Source: Vibrio mangrovi
GTDB taxonomy: Bacteria; Pseudomonadota; Gammaproteobacteria; Enterobacterales; Vibrionaceae
Assembly: GCF_024346955.1 (NCBI RefSeq)
Contig: NZ_AP024883.1
Location: 1,984,001 to 2,048,000, forward strand
DNA length: 64,000 bases
Direction of reading: 5' to 3'
Under the pieces are notes generated by a model. It saw only the letters and a list, made by a program, of their open reading frames with translations, was not told the DNA's origin and ran no database searches. Every line of letters starts with the position of its first letter. Within the stretch, counting starts at the first letter, position 1. A program made the position numbers and the translations under genes. Shown here piece by piece: positions 50,500 through 58,500 of this stretch.

Positions 50500-53400
50500 T
50501 TAACTTTCCAGAAGGTGTTCCAATAACGCCTGTAGCGGGTGTTTGGGTTTGAGATGTTCAAACCGCTTCACCTGACTCCGGCATGAATAACCAGTGACCA
50601 GACAACGATCGGTCGGTAATTGCTCCAGATTCGGTTTCCAGCTCAGCCCATAGATATCTTTCGACATTTCGAACTTGTCAGCCTCATGCCCGAAAGTTCC
50701 TGCCATACCACAGCATCCAACAGCAACAGACTCAAGTTTTGCACCAAAATGGCTGAAAATCATTTCCCACTCTTTCTCACTATTCGGTAATTTGGTTTTC
50801 TCTGTACAGTGAGAAAAAAGATACCATGGCTCTGATGCAGAAACCGCAGGGAGTCCGGTCTGAAATCCGGATAAGCGTGGGATCATCCATTCGTGAACGC
50901 TCAGAACCTGAAACTCTCCCCGTTTATCTCCCAGAACTTCCTGATATTCATCGCGGTAACACAGCACCGTCGCAGGATCGACGCCAACCATAGGAATGCC
51001 CAGCGCCGCGACTTCCCGCAAAAACGCGGCGGTTGAGGTTGCTGTCGCTGTAAACTGTTTAAGAAACCCTTTGATATGCTGTGCTTTACCATTCGGTTTA
51101 AACGGCAGCAGAACCGGATGTTTCCCCAGTTGAATCACCAGAGAAATAAAGTCATCCACAACGTCAGCATCGTAATAACTGGTAAACGGATCCTGAACGA
51201 TGATGACATAATCCTGCCGCACAGACTCTGGAAGCTGTGACAGCCCTTCGGTGTGATAAGGAACCAATGCTTTATGACGAACCCGTTTCGCCAGTGTCGG
51301 AACCGTCAGTAAAGGCGCATCAATATAACCAACCGTAGAACGGGTTACATCCTTCACCCACTTCTGAGACAGCATACTATTGACCAGTGTCGGTGCTTTT
51401 GCCATCAGTGGTAACATTGTTTCAATATTTGCAACCAGATAATCCTTCACCGGCCGCTGATAGCGGGTATGGTAAAGATTCAGAAAACGGGCCCGGAAGC
51501 TGGGAACATCAACTTTAATCGGACACTGGCTGGCACAGGCTTTACAGGCCAGACATGCATTCATTGCTTCGTAGACTTCATGAGAAAAATCGTATTCTTT
51601 CTCTTTATTCCAGGAGTGACGTATCCGATCAATCAGTGTTTTCACTGACAAAGCCGAGTTTAACGTTTGTTTTTCTAAATCAAGAATATCCACGCCGTTT
51701 TCTGTCAACTGGCGCAGCCATTCACGAACGAGTCCGGCCCGGCCTTTCGGAGAATGACGTCGATCCGCAGTCACCTTCATTGAAGGACACATCGGAGAGC
51801 TGGTTTCATAGTTAAAACATAAACCGTTACCATTACATTCCATTGCCTGTTTGAAGCTATCACGAACCTGAACGTCAATCTGCCGGTCAAAATAACCCCG
51901 TTTGACATCCGACACTTTCACCAACTGCTGATCAGAGTCCAGTGGCGTGCAGATTTTTCCCGGATTCATTTTGTTGTGCGGGTCAAATGCACCTTTCACG
52001 CGCCGAAGCTCCTGAAACAGCTCTGCGCCGAAAAATTCCGGACCATATTCAGAACGATAGCCTTTACCGTGTTCCCCCCACATCAAGCCACCATATTTAG
52101 CAACCAGCTTCACCACTTCATCCGAAATGGTATGCATCATCGCTTCTTGCTGAGGATCACACATATCCAAAGCCGGGCGAACGTGAAGCACCCCGGCATC
52201 GACGTGACCAAACATACCGTAAGCCAGTGATTTAGAATCCAGTAAGGCACGGAATTCTGCAATGTAATCAGCCAGATTCTCAGGCGGGACACAAGTATCT
52301 TCTGCAAACGGAACCGGTTTTGCCCGCCCTTGTGCCGCCCCCAGCAAACCAACTGCTTTTTTTCTCATGTTGTAAATGCGGTTAATGCTGGCCAAATCCT
52401 GACAGACCTGATAGCCAATGATTCCGGCTTCCTCATTTTCCAGCATCTGATCCAATTGTGCTGTCAGAGCTGCAACCTGAGATTCAATTTCAGCCAGATC
52501 CTGTCCGGCATATTCAACCATGTTAATCCCCAGCATTTCTTTTCCGGGAACATCAGATAGCAGATCTTTTACGCTGTGCCAGACAATATCCTGCTTCGCC
52601 AGATTCAGTACCTTTGAATCAACGGTTTCAACAGATAACGCCTGAGCTTCAACCATAAACGGAGCATTTCTGAGGGCTGAATCAAAACTGTTATATTTTA
52701 CATTTACCAGCATCCGGACCTTTGGTATCGGTGTCAGGTTCAGCTTAGCTTCGGTAATAAATGCCAGCGAACCTTCAGCACCACATAAAACCCGGGTCAG
52801 GCTAAATGTATCATTGGTATTATCCAGCGCGTTTTTCAGGTCATAACCGGTTAAGAAACGGTTCAGCGGTGGAAATTTTTCCAGAATCTGAGTGCGTTTT
52901 TCACGACAGACCGATTCGGTTACAGTCAGCGCTCTGGCTGCATAGGTATTACTCTCCGGCAAACCGGCAGACAAGTCAGTTTCCAGAATAGAGCCGTCAA
53001 CAAACACTGCCTGCAGTGACAAAACATGATCAGAGGTTTTCCCGTATTTCAGCGACCCCTGCCCGGAAGCATCCGTGTTAATCATGCCTCCCAGTGTTGC
53101 CCGGTTACTGGTGGAAAGATCGGGAGAAAAGAAATAACCATAAGGTCTGACAGCATCATTCAGTTGATCTTTAATCACACCGGCCTGAACACGAACCCAT
53201 CCTTCTTCCGGGTTAATTTCCAGTATCTTGTTCATATGGCGGGACAAATCAACAACGATACCTTTAGTCAGTGATTGTCCGTTAGTCCCGGTGCCACCGC
53301 CCCGGGCCGAAAAAGTAACACTCTCATAAACGGGTTTAGCACTAATCTGACCGATCAGCGCAACATCTTCAGTCGTCTTCGGGTGGATGACTGCTTGCGG

Positions 53401-53553
53401 TAACTGCTGATAAACACTATTGTCTGTAGATACAGCAAGACGGCTTGAATAGTGTGTTTCTATATCACCGGAAAAACCGTAAGTTTCGAGTTCTTGTAAA
53501 AATTGAGATATGACGGGATCGACATCGGATTGATGGTGAAGTCTCGGTAACAT
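50500..53553 (-). CDS. ydiJ: FAD-linked oxidase with Fe-S domain, YdiJ (D-2-hydroxyglutarate dehydrogenase type)
   Basis: 1017 aa against 1018 in E. coli. The N-terminal half is a VAO-type FAD domain (FSARGGGTGTNGQSLTKGIV near residue 85; ATLGGMINTDASGQGSLKYG near 155). The middle has the GlpC-like ferredoxin motif NACLACKACASQCPIKVDVP near 660, and the end has the CCG domain (VAVGCCGMAGTFGHEADKFE near 945). The E. coli enzyme oxidises D-2-hydroxyglutarate. AGGA lies before the ATG. It is divergent from the DUF3334 gene. Confidence 0.93.
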   Translation of the reverse strand: MLPRLHHQSDVDPVISQFLQELETYGFSGDIETHYSSRLAVSTDNSVYQQLPQAVIHPKTTEDVALIGQISAKPVYESVTFSARGGGTGTNGQSLTKGIVVDLSRHMNKILEINPEEGWVRVQAGVIKDQLNDAVRPYGYFFSPDLSTSNRATLGGMINTDASGQGSLKYGKTSDHVLSLQAVFVDGSILETDLSAGLPESNTYAARALTVTESVCREKRTQILEKFPPLNRFLTGYDLKNALDNTNDTFSLTRVLCGAEGSLAFITEAKLNLTPIPKVRMLVNVKYNSFDSALRNAPFMVEAQALSVETVDSKVLNLAKQDIVWHSVKDLLSDVPGKEMLGINMVEYAGQDLAEIESQVAALTAQLDQMLENEEAGIIGYQVCQDLASINRIYNMRKKAVGLLGAAQGRAKPVPFAEDTCVPPENLADYIAEFRALLDSKSLAYGMFGHVDAGVLHVRPALDMCDPQQEAMMHTISDEVVKLVAKYGGLMWGEHGKGYRSEYGPEFFGAELFQELRRVKGAFDPHNKMNPGKICTPLDSDQQLVKVSDVKRGYFDRQIDVQVRDSFKQAMECNGNGLCFNYETSSPMCPSMKVTADRRHSPKGRAGLVREWLRQLTENGVDILDLEKQTLNSALSVKTLIDRIRHSWNKEKEYDFSHEVYEAMNACLACKACASQCPIKVDVPSFRARFLNLYHTRYQRPVKDYLVANIETMLPLMAKAPTLVNSMLSQKWVKDVTRSTVGYIDAPLLTVPTLAKRVRHKALVPYHTEGLSQLPESVRQDYVIIVQDPFTSYYDADVVDDFISLVIQLGKHPVLLPFKPNGKAQHIKGFLKQFTATATSTAAFLREVAALGIPMVGVDPATVLCYRDEYQEVLGDKRGEFQVLSVHEWMIPRLSGFQTGLPAVSASEPWYLFSHCTEKTKLPNSEKEWEMIFSHFGAKLESVAVGCCGMAGTFGHEADKFEMSKDIYGLSWKPNLEQLPTDRCLVTGYSCRSQVKRFEHLKPKHPLQALLEHLLES

Positions 53554-53736
53554 TTGCTTCCTGTCCGTACGACGCTGACTTCAGTGCAGCGCTGGGTTAA
53601 TACTTTTTTGTTCTTGATCTTTGAGTCAGGTCACTTTACAACATTTATAGAGGTGATTAAAACAGAATCTCAGTGCAAGAATAGGAAAAGGCATGGTGTT
53701 GTGCCTTGTTGTTTAAATGTTTTGATGGACAATCAT

Positions 53737-54459
53737 ATGAAAAAAAGTCAAGTAGTCACCACAGAAGATATTCTGCTGATGCTGTGCCAGTCTGTTTCCA
53801 AGGTGCTTACGACAGCGACAGCCTCCCAGATCACTTACTCTGCCATGGTCCAGAAAATTAACAAAACTGCTTTAAAACCTGATTTCGGTTGTTTTGTTCT
53901 TTTTGACGGCGGTTTTACCGGACTGGTTGTGATTAATTTCAATGCAAAAGCTGCACTGGAAATCTACAGTAACTACATGCGTAATATGGGAATGCCGGAA
54001 GAAGAACTGGCTGTATTACATACTTCTGATGAAGTCGGTGATGTATTAGGTGAGCTGATGAACCAGCTTGTGGGCGACTTTACCAACAAAGTTCGTAAAG
54101 AACTACAAACCAACATTACCCAGAACCAGCCTAAAATGTTATCACTGAACAAACAGGTTCTTCTTTCCGTGGATACAAATCTGGATCGTCCTCAGGCACG
54201 CCGGGTCACATTCTCCACTGAGAAAAACAATATTTTCTATCTTGAACTGGCAATGGACAAAACTGAGTTTATTCAGTTAGAAGAATTTGAAGTCTCCGAA
54301 GATGAAAACCCGGATGACATTCTCGAATCAGCCTGGCAACAATCTGCGGCTTCCACAAAAACCAAGTCCTCTGACAACGGCACTCAGAACAAAAGTGATA
54401 ATCAGCAGGATGTCAGTTCTAATGCAGCAGCAGACCTGCTGGACCAACTCGGTCTGTAA
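53737..54459 (+). CDS. DUF3334 family, CheX-like protein
   Basis: 240 aa from MKKSQVVTTEDILLMLCQSV; an ATG four codons upstream is possible, and the longer frame to 53554 is not supported. TSDEVGDVLGELMNQLVGDF near residue 105 matches the ExxN-containing helix of CheX/CheC/FliY phosphatases (E-L-M-N-Q), and the family DUF3334 is often annotated as a chemotaxis protein. The tail from about 195 is polar and low-complexity (STKTKSSDNGTQNKSDNQQD). A role in dephosphorylating a CheY-type protein is inference; no chemotaxis gene is adjacent. Confidence 0.82.
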   Translation: MKKSQVVTTEDILLMLCQSVSKVLTTATASQITYSAMVQKINKTALKPDFGCFVLFDGGFTGLVVINFNAKAALEIYSNYMRNMGMPEEELAVLHTSDEVGDVLGELMNQLVGDFTNKVRKELQTNITQNQPKMLSLNKQVLLSVDTNLDRPQARRVTFSTEKNNIFYLELAMDKTEFIQLEEFEVSEDENPDDILESAWQQSAASTKTKSSDNGTQNKSDNQQDVSSNAAADLLDQLGL

Positions 54460-54636
54460 ACCCTTCACATCCGAGTGTTGGCCGTTGAGCCAACACTCTT
54501 CCCGCTCAGTGTCTCCCTCTCAGAAACAATGAGAATTGGTTAGCCAGTTTCTGATGACCACCTTTTCATTTTCTGCAAGAAAAGTTAGAATAGCTGACTT
54601 TGCTTTACGCGCTCAACTCCCTACACTTTCAGGTCA

Positions 54637-55320
54637 ATGAATAAACAAAAAGCCCTTAAAAAAATAGCCAAATGCCTGGAGCTTGGTAACTCAGCCAATG
54701 TGAACGAGGCAGCAAGTGCCATCAAAATGGCACATAGCCTGATGTTAAAATATGGTCTGCACAAAGACGATATTGAATTCATCAAAATGGGGAAAACCCA
54801 GTCCTCTCATTTGTTACCTGCTCAGATCAGCAGCAATCTGCTCCGGATTATCCGGGGGATTAATACCAAATTTGGTGTTGAAGCTGTTTTACTGAACCAT
54901 AAGGGTCTGAAAAGAGCCGAATTTATCGGTGAGGCCGATCGCGCTATTTTTGCTGCTTTTGCTTTTGATGTGATCTACCGGGAAATGAATGAGCAAACAG
55001 GCCAGTTCCGCAACAGCTTTGCCGGTAGCGGCACTTCTACACAGGAAGTATCTCGTCGGGTGAATTCTTTCGTCTCCGGCTGGATCGAAGGCGCACTGGA
55101 AAAATTGCCGGATATTACCCCGGATCAGGACTCAGCGGACAAAATCAACAGCTATATTGACCGGGAATTCCAGAATATTGATCGGGAAACATTTAAGAAA
55201 CAATTGAAGGAAGCGATGAAGAATTTGACGGAAGATTACGAAACCGGATTGAAAAAAGGCCGTAAAATTTCTGTCAATAGACCCATTGATGGTGCACAAG
55301 CACCAAAATTATTGAAATAA
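54637..55320 (+). CDS. DUF2786 domain protein
   Basis: 227 aa. MNKQKALKKIAKCLELGNSA...NVNEAASAIKMAHSLMLKYGL is the N-terminal DUF2786 domain, common in phage and bacterial proteins of unknown role. The middle (FIGEADRAIFAAFAFDVIYR) and a serine/glycine stretch (NSFAGSGTSTQEVSRRVNSF) resemble the DUF7168 partner domain. It is soluble and basic overall. It stands alone between the CheX-like gene and the OmpA lipoprotein gene. A DNA-related role is plausible but unproven. Confidence 0.82.
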   Translation: MNKQKALKKIAKCLELGNSANVNEAASAIKMAHSLMLKYGLHKDDIEFIKMGKTQSSHLLPAQISSNLLRIIRGINTKFGVEAVLLNHKGLKRAEFIGEADRAIFAAFAFDVIYREMNEQTGQFRNSFAGSGTSTQEVSRRVNSFVSGWIEGALEKLPDITPDQDSADKINSYIDREFQNIDRETFKKQLKEAMKNLTEDYETGLKKGRKISVNRPIDGAQAPKLLK

Positions 55321-55398
55321 TTTGGGCGAATTATTGTCTACAATTTTATAGATAATTTTGATTCATGATATGAGAATAACAATTAAGGGAGTATCTCA

Positions 55399-56067
55399 GT
55401 GAAACGATCCATCATCATGCTTTCTCTCCTCACCCTTCTGGCCGGATGTGAAGCAACACAAAGACAGAATGCAACCACAGGTGAAACCGAAACCAACTCA
55501 GCAACCAAAGGGGCAATTATCGGCGCGATTTCCGGCATAGCTGTCGGCCTTGCAACCGGTGATAACGCCAGAGAACGCCGACAACATGCATTAGTCGGTG
55601 CTGCCGGAGGTGCCGCTATCGGTGGCGGTGTTGGCTATTACTTTGACAAACAAGAAGCAGCTCTGCGTCGTTCACTGTTGAACTCCGGAGTTCAGGTCGA
55701 ACGTGTCGGAGAACACCAGCTTCGTCTGCGAATGGAAAATGGTATCGGTTTTAACACCAATGACTATCATCTTAACTCATCGATTCACAACACTTTAAAT
55801 GGCGTTGCTAAAATTCTGGTGGAATACCCGGAAACCAGTTTAGTCGTTGAAGGTCATACCGACAGCACCGGCAGCGATCGCACCAACCAGATTTTATCGG
55901 AAAAACGGGCTGAATCTGTACGTCAGTATCTGATATCTCAGGGCGTTGCCACCGGCAGAGCAATTGCACGGGGCATTGGCGAACGCCAGCCGCTGTGCTC
56001 TAATAGCACAGTGCAGGGAAGACAGTGCAACAGACGGGTTGAAATACAAATCCTGCCACTGAAATAA
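55399..56067 (+). CDS. OmpA-family lipoprotein with glycine zipper (YiaD-like)
   Basis: 222 aa from a GTG at 55399 with GGGAG seven bases upstream. The signal ends in the lipobox LLAGC near residue 17. A glycine-zipper region follows (GAIIGAISGIAVGLATGDNA; ALVGAAGGAAIGGGVGYYFD), then an OmpA peptidoglycan-binding domain from about 110, with VEGHTDSTGSDRTNQILSEK and RAIARGIGERQPLC. The layout is that of E. coli YiaD: a lipid anchor plus a wall-binding domain. It lies 70 bp before the Sel1/J-domain gene, with a hairpin between them. Confidence 0.9.
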   Translation: MKRSIIMLSLLTLLAGCEATQRQNATTGETETNSATKGAIIGAISGIAVGLATGDNARERRQHALVGAAGGAAIGGGVGYYFDKQEAALRRSLLNSGVQVERVGEHQLRLRMENGIGFNTNDYHLNSSIHNTLNGVAKILVEYPETSLVVEGHTDSTGSDRTNQILSEKRAESVRQYLISQGVATGRAIARGIGERQPLCSNSTVQGRQCNRRVEIQILPLK

Positions 56068-56074
56068 CATCTAT

Positions 56075-56120
56075 CATTCCGGATAACCGCATCTCTGTGT
56101 TGTCCGGAATGTTGCTTCTC
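56075..56120 (+). terminator. Hairpin after the OmpA-type lipoprotein gene
   Basis: CATTCCGGATAA (56075-56086) pairs with TTGTCCGGAATG (56100-56111), 12 bp with one G-U pair. The tail TTGCTTCTC is only weakly T-rich, so termination may be partial. Confidence 0.55.
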
Positions 56121-56137
56121 AGGTATCAGGAGTCCGA

Positions 56138-57202
56138 TTGAGATTATTGCTGACATGTCTGCTGTTTATCCTCACCTCTGCTCATGCAGCCGACATCAAC
56201 ACCCTACGGAAACAAGCCATTCAACGCGATAAAAACGCGCAATACGAACTTGCCTTGCGTTATCAGCAGGGTCAGGACGTTAAGTCCGATCCCAAACAAT
56301 CCTTTTACTGGATGGAGCAAGCCGCAGAAAATGGTCATACTAAAGCACTCTCTGTAGTTGCAGACGCTTATCTGAACGGTACGAATGGTGTTACACCGGA
56401 CACAACACAAGCCATCTACTGGCTGACCCGTCAGGCCACGCTCGGTGATACTGCAGCCCAGTTTAAACTGGGACAACTCTACGAAAAAGTCACTGACCTG
56501 CCGGGTGAAGAGCAGGCTCTGCTCTGGTACAGAATTGCTTCAGCGACCAACCCACAGGCAGAACAACGCTATAGCCTGTTACTCGAACAGCAATTCAACC
56601 GCCGCAGAGCCAGAGAAATTTCCCAGAGAAAAGCTCTCGAACAGGCGCAAACAGATCAGCCAGACGAGATTCAGGCAAATAGAAATTCCAGTGAAGATGT
56701 TTTTTCTCAGATCGAATATGTACTGAGCGGTGGTATTCTGATACTGGCTCTCGCTTTCCTCCTGACAGGTTCAACCTGTCTGAGACTCAGAAAACAACTC
56801 CGGGAAATGGAAAGTTTATCGACTCCCCAGCCTTCATCACCTCCGGAACCACTCACTTTTCAGCCCGGAACAACTCCAGGACAACAACAGAAGATCAAAC
56901 AGCAGGAACAAACTATCCGTAAACAGAAACAACAGCTATCTGTGCTGTTTCAGGAGCTCAAACGTCTGCAACAGACAAAAGCCCAGCCTCAGCCAGTTCA
57001 GACACAAGGCATTGATTTGGCCTGTGCCCTGTTCGGCTTCTCTGCTACCGAAATACCTGATATCAGGCAGATCAAACTGCGTTATAAGCAACTGAGTAAA
57101 ATCTATCATCCAGATATGAAAGGAAGTGAAGAGGAAATGAAACGTCTGAATCAGGCACTGAAACTACTGCTATCACATAGTAATCAGGCCAGGCCAGAAT
57201 AA
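56138..57202 (+). CDS. Membrane-anchored Sel1-repeat protein with C-terminal J domain
   Basis: 354 aa. A signal peptide (MRLLLTCLLFILTSAHAA) is followed by Sel1-like repeats at about residues 25-150 (AQYELALRYQQGQDVKSDPK; AQFKLGQLYEKVTDLPGEEQ). A membrane helix lies near 190-210 (VLSGGILILALAFLLTGSTC), then a proline/glutamine-rich linker and coiled coil. The C-terminal J domain at about 290-345 has the HPD motif (KLRYKQLSKIYHPDMKGS). The repeats should be periplasmic and the J domain cytoplasmic, where it could recruit DnaK. Translation begins at TTG (56138) with CAGGAG five bases upstream. Role unknown. Confidence 0.82.
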   Translation: MRLLLTCLLFILTSAHAADINTLRKQAIQRDKNAQYELALRYQQGQDVKSDPKQSFYWMEQAAENGHTKALSVVADAYLNGTNGVTPDTTQAIYWLTRQATLGDTAAQFKLGQLYEKVTDLPGEEQALLWYRIASATNPQAEQRYSLLLEQQFNRRRAREISQRKALEQAQTDQPDEIQANRNSSEDVFSQIEYVLSGGILILALAFLLTGSTCLRLRKQLREMESLSTPQPSSPPEPLTFQPGTTPGQQQKIKQQEQTIRKQKQQLSVLFQELKRLQQTKAQPQPVQTQGIDLACALFGFSATEIPDIRQIKLRYKQLSKIYHPDMKGSEEEMKRLNQALKLLLSHSNQARPE

Positions 57203-57328
57203 TTTCTGAATACCATATTCTCACCAAAACCAACGAGTGACACATAGAGTTCATATAACATCAACCAATATGTCATTATTCAGCTTCATCATCGCTCCGG
57301 TAACTTGATGACAAAACCGGAGGACGGT

Positions 57329-57556
57329 ATGTTAGAAGCAATCACTATCAATCCCCTGTGCACAACAGAAGGCATATGCGACTGGTGCAAGCGCTCAGCC
57401 CTGCTGACACCGCATCATTATCTGGATGGAAAAACCCATCACTCCTGTCAGGAATGTCATGCATTCGCAACGCTTGATGTCCGGCTTTATAATATCGGCG
57501 AAAAAGCCGAGCAGGAAAGACGTAATGCCCGACAACGGCTGGAAATCCAGCTCTGA
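57329..57556 (+). CDS. Small zinc-ribbon-like protein, 75 aa
   Basis: The ATG at 57329 has GGAGG five bases upstream; an eight-codon longer frame is not supported. CDWCKRSALLTPHHYLDGKT...HHSCQECHAF contains two CxxC pairs about 25 residues apart with several histidines, a plausible zinc site. The end is a charged helix (EKAEQERRNARQRLEIQL). No known family is recognised, and it is unlinked to its neighbours. Real translation is likely given the site. Confidence 0.7.
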   Translation: MLEAITINPLCTTEGICDWCKRSALLTPHHYLDGKTHHSCQECHAFATLDVRLYNIGEKAEQERRNARQRLEIQL

Positions 57557-57812
57557 ATCACTCGCGTTGCATCATTTCCAAATCTTCTCCAGCCGGTATT
57601 TCACCAATTATTTTCCTCATGACTCAAGGCTTAGTGTCATAGCAAAGCCTGCTTTCACGTGCTTTTCTTCATCGTCTGATCCACATATTTTCTAATCCGT
57701 TTTCTGACTTATGTTCGCATCAGCGAACAAAAAATATTTAACAATGGGATCCATATAACAGAAAAGTACAAAATAACGACAATTTTTGCTTGATCAGTAC
57801 CTGAACATAAAA

Positions 57813-57832
57813 TACTGTATATATAAACAGTA
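57813..57832 (+). promoter_or_regulatory. LexA (SOS) box upstream of the sulA-like gene
   Basis: CTGTATATATAAACAG (57815-57830) has the CTG-N10-CAG ends and differs from the ideal CTGTATATATATACAG at one position; the flanks TA...TA make a 20-bp near-palindrome. It ends about 20 bp before the ATG, so LexA would cover the promoter. Confidence 0.92.
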
Positions 57833-57851
57833 CGTATAAGAGGACAGTATT

Positions 57852-58250
57852 ATGCGTTTAGCGAACGATTTCATCTACTCATCAGGGATTCATCACTACT
57901 CCGGTGACAACGCTGCACAACAGTATGCAATGAAAACGTCTCTTTATGATCGTCTGGCACTACTGTCCCAACAACAACAGTGGATTCTGGTCACTTCTGA
58001 GTCTCACCGTCCGGATTTGAGGTCGCTTGTCTCACATAAAATTCCGGGCCATAAAGTTGTACAACTCAGATCTTCCCGTACCATGGATGAATACCACGTA
58101 ATTCGCAAAGCAATTCTGTCAGGAAATGCCAGTGCAATAGTGGCTTCTCAGCGACTCACTGAACAAGAACAAACATTGCTGACGCAACTGGGCAGGCAGA
58201 ATCATTGTGAAGTTTTTTTCATTGCAGATCCCAGTCGTGACTACCACTGA
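57852..58250 (+). CDS. sulA: SulA-like SOS cell-division inhibitor
   Basis: 132 aa, shorter than E. coli SulA (169) mainly at the N-terminus. LALLSQQQQWILVTSESHRP, VVQLRSSRTMDEYHVIRKAI and LSGNASAIVASQRLTEQEQT follow the order of the RecA-like core of SulA. SulA binds FtsZ and blocks septation during DNA damage, and is degraded by Lon. A near-perfect LexA box lies directly upstream, which is the main functional support. The extreme C-terminus (DPSRDYH) resembles the -YH end of SulA that Lon recognises in E. coli. GAGG precedes the ATG. Confidence 0.85.
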   Translation: MRLANDFIYSSGIHHYSGDNAAQQYAMKTSLYDRLALLSQQQQWILVTSESHRPDLRSLVSHKIPGHKVVQLRSSRTMDEYHVIRKAILSGNASAIVASQRLTEQEQTLLTQLGRQNHCEVFFIADPSRDYH

Positions 58251-58294
58251 AACTCACAATATTGCATAAAATACGAGCATTGCTCTATCAATTC

Positions 58295-58320
58295 CCCCTC
58301 TTCCCCCTGAGGGGATCTTT
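58295..58320 (+). terminator. Possible terminator of the sulA-like gene
   Basis: CCCCTC (58295-58300) pairs with GAGGGG (58309-58314), followed by ATCTTTT. Short stem; moderate support. Confidence 0.45.
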
Positions 58321-58348
58321 TATGGGTTTCCGAAAAATTATCCACCCT

Positions 58349-58368
58349 AAAAGCAAACGTTTGCTTTT
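58349..58368 (+). promoter_or_regulatory. PurR operator upstream of purC
   Basis: AAAAGCAAACGTTTGCTTTT is a perfect 20-bp palindrome with the PurR core GCAAACGTTTGC. It ends 26 bp before an extended -10 box, in the -35 region of the purC promoter, as expected for purine repression. Confidence 0.9.
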
Positions 58369-58390
58369 TCTCTGGCAGTGAAAAATAGTT

Positions 58391-58400
58391 CTGGTATGAT
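58391..58400 (+). promoter_or_regulatory. Likely purC promoter -10 (extended)
   Basis: CTGGTATGAT contains TGG-TATGAT, an extended -10 box, with a weak -35 (CTGGCA, 58372-58377) 17 bases upstream. It is about 100 bp before the purC ATG and just downstream of the PurR palindrome. Confidence 0.6.
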
Positions 58401-58500
58401 GCGCTCAGAAATCTGATATCCCGTAGTATCTGTCAATGTGTTTCTGGCAAGCGGGTATATCTGTCAGTTGAACCGATTATTTTTAGATAGGAATGTCTGA

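Noticed and set aside
58338..58346. Single DnaA-like box TTATCCACC near purC
   Set aside because: One mismatch and no partner box; expected by chance at this frequency.
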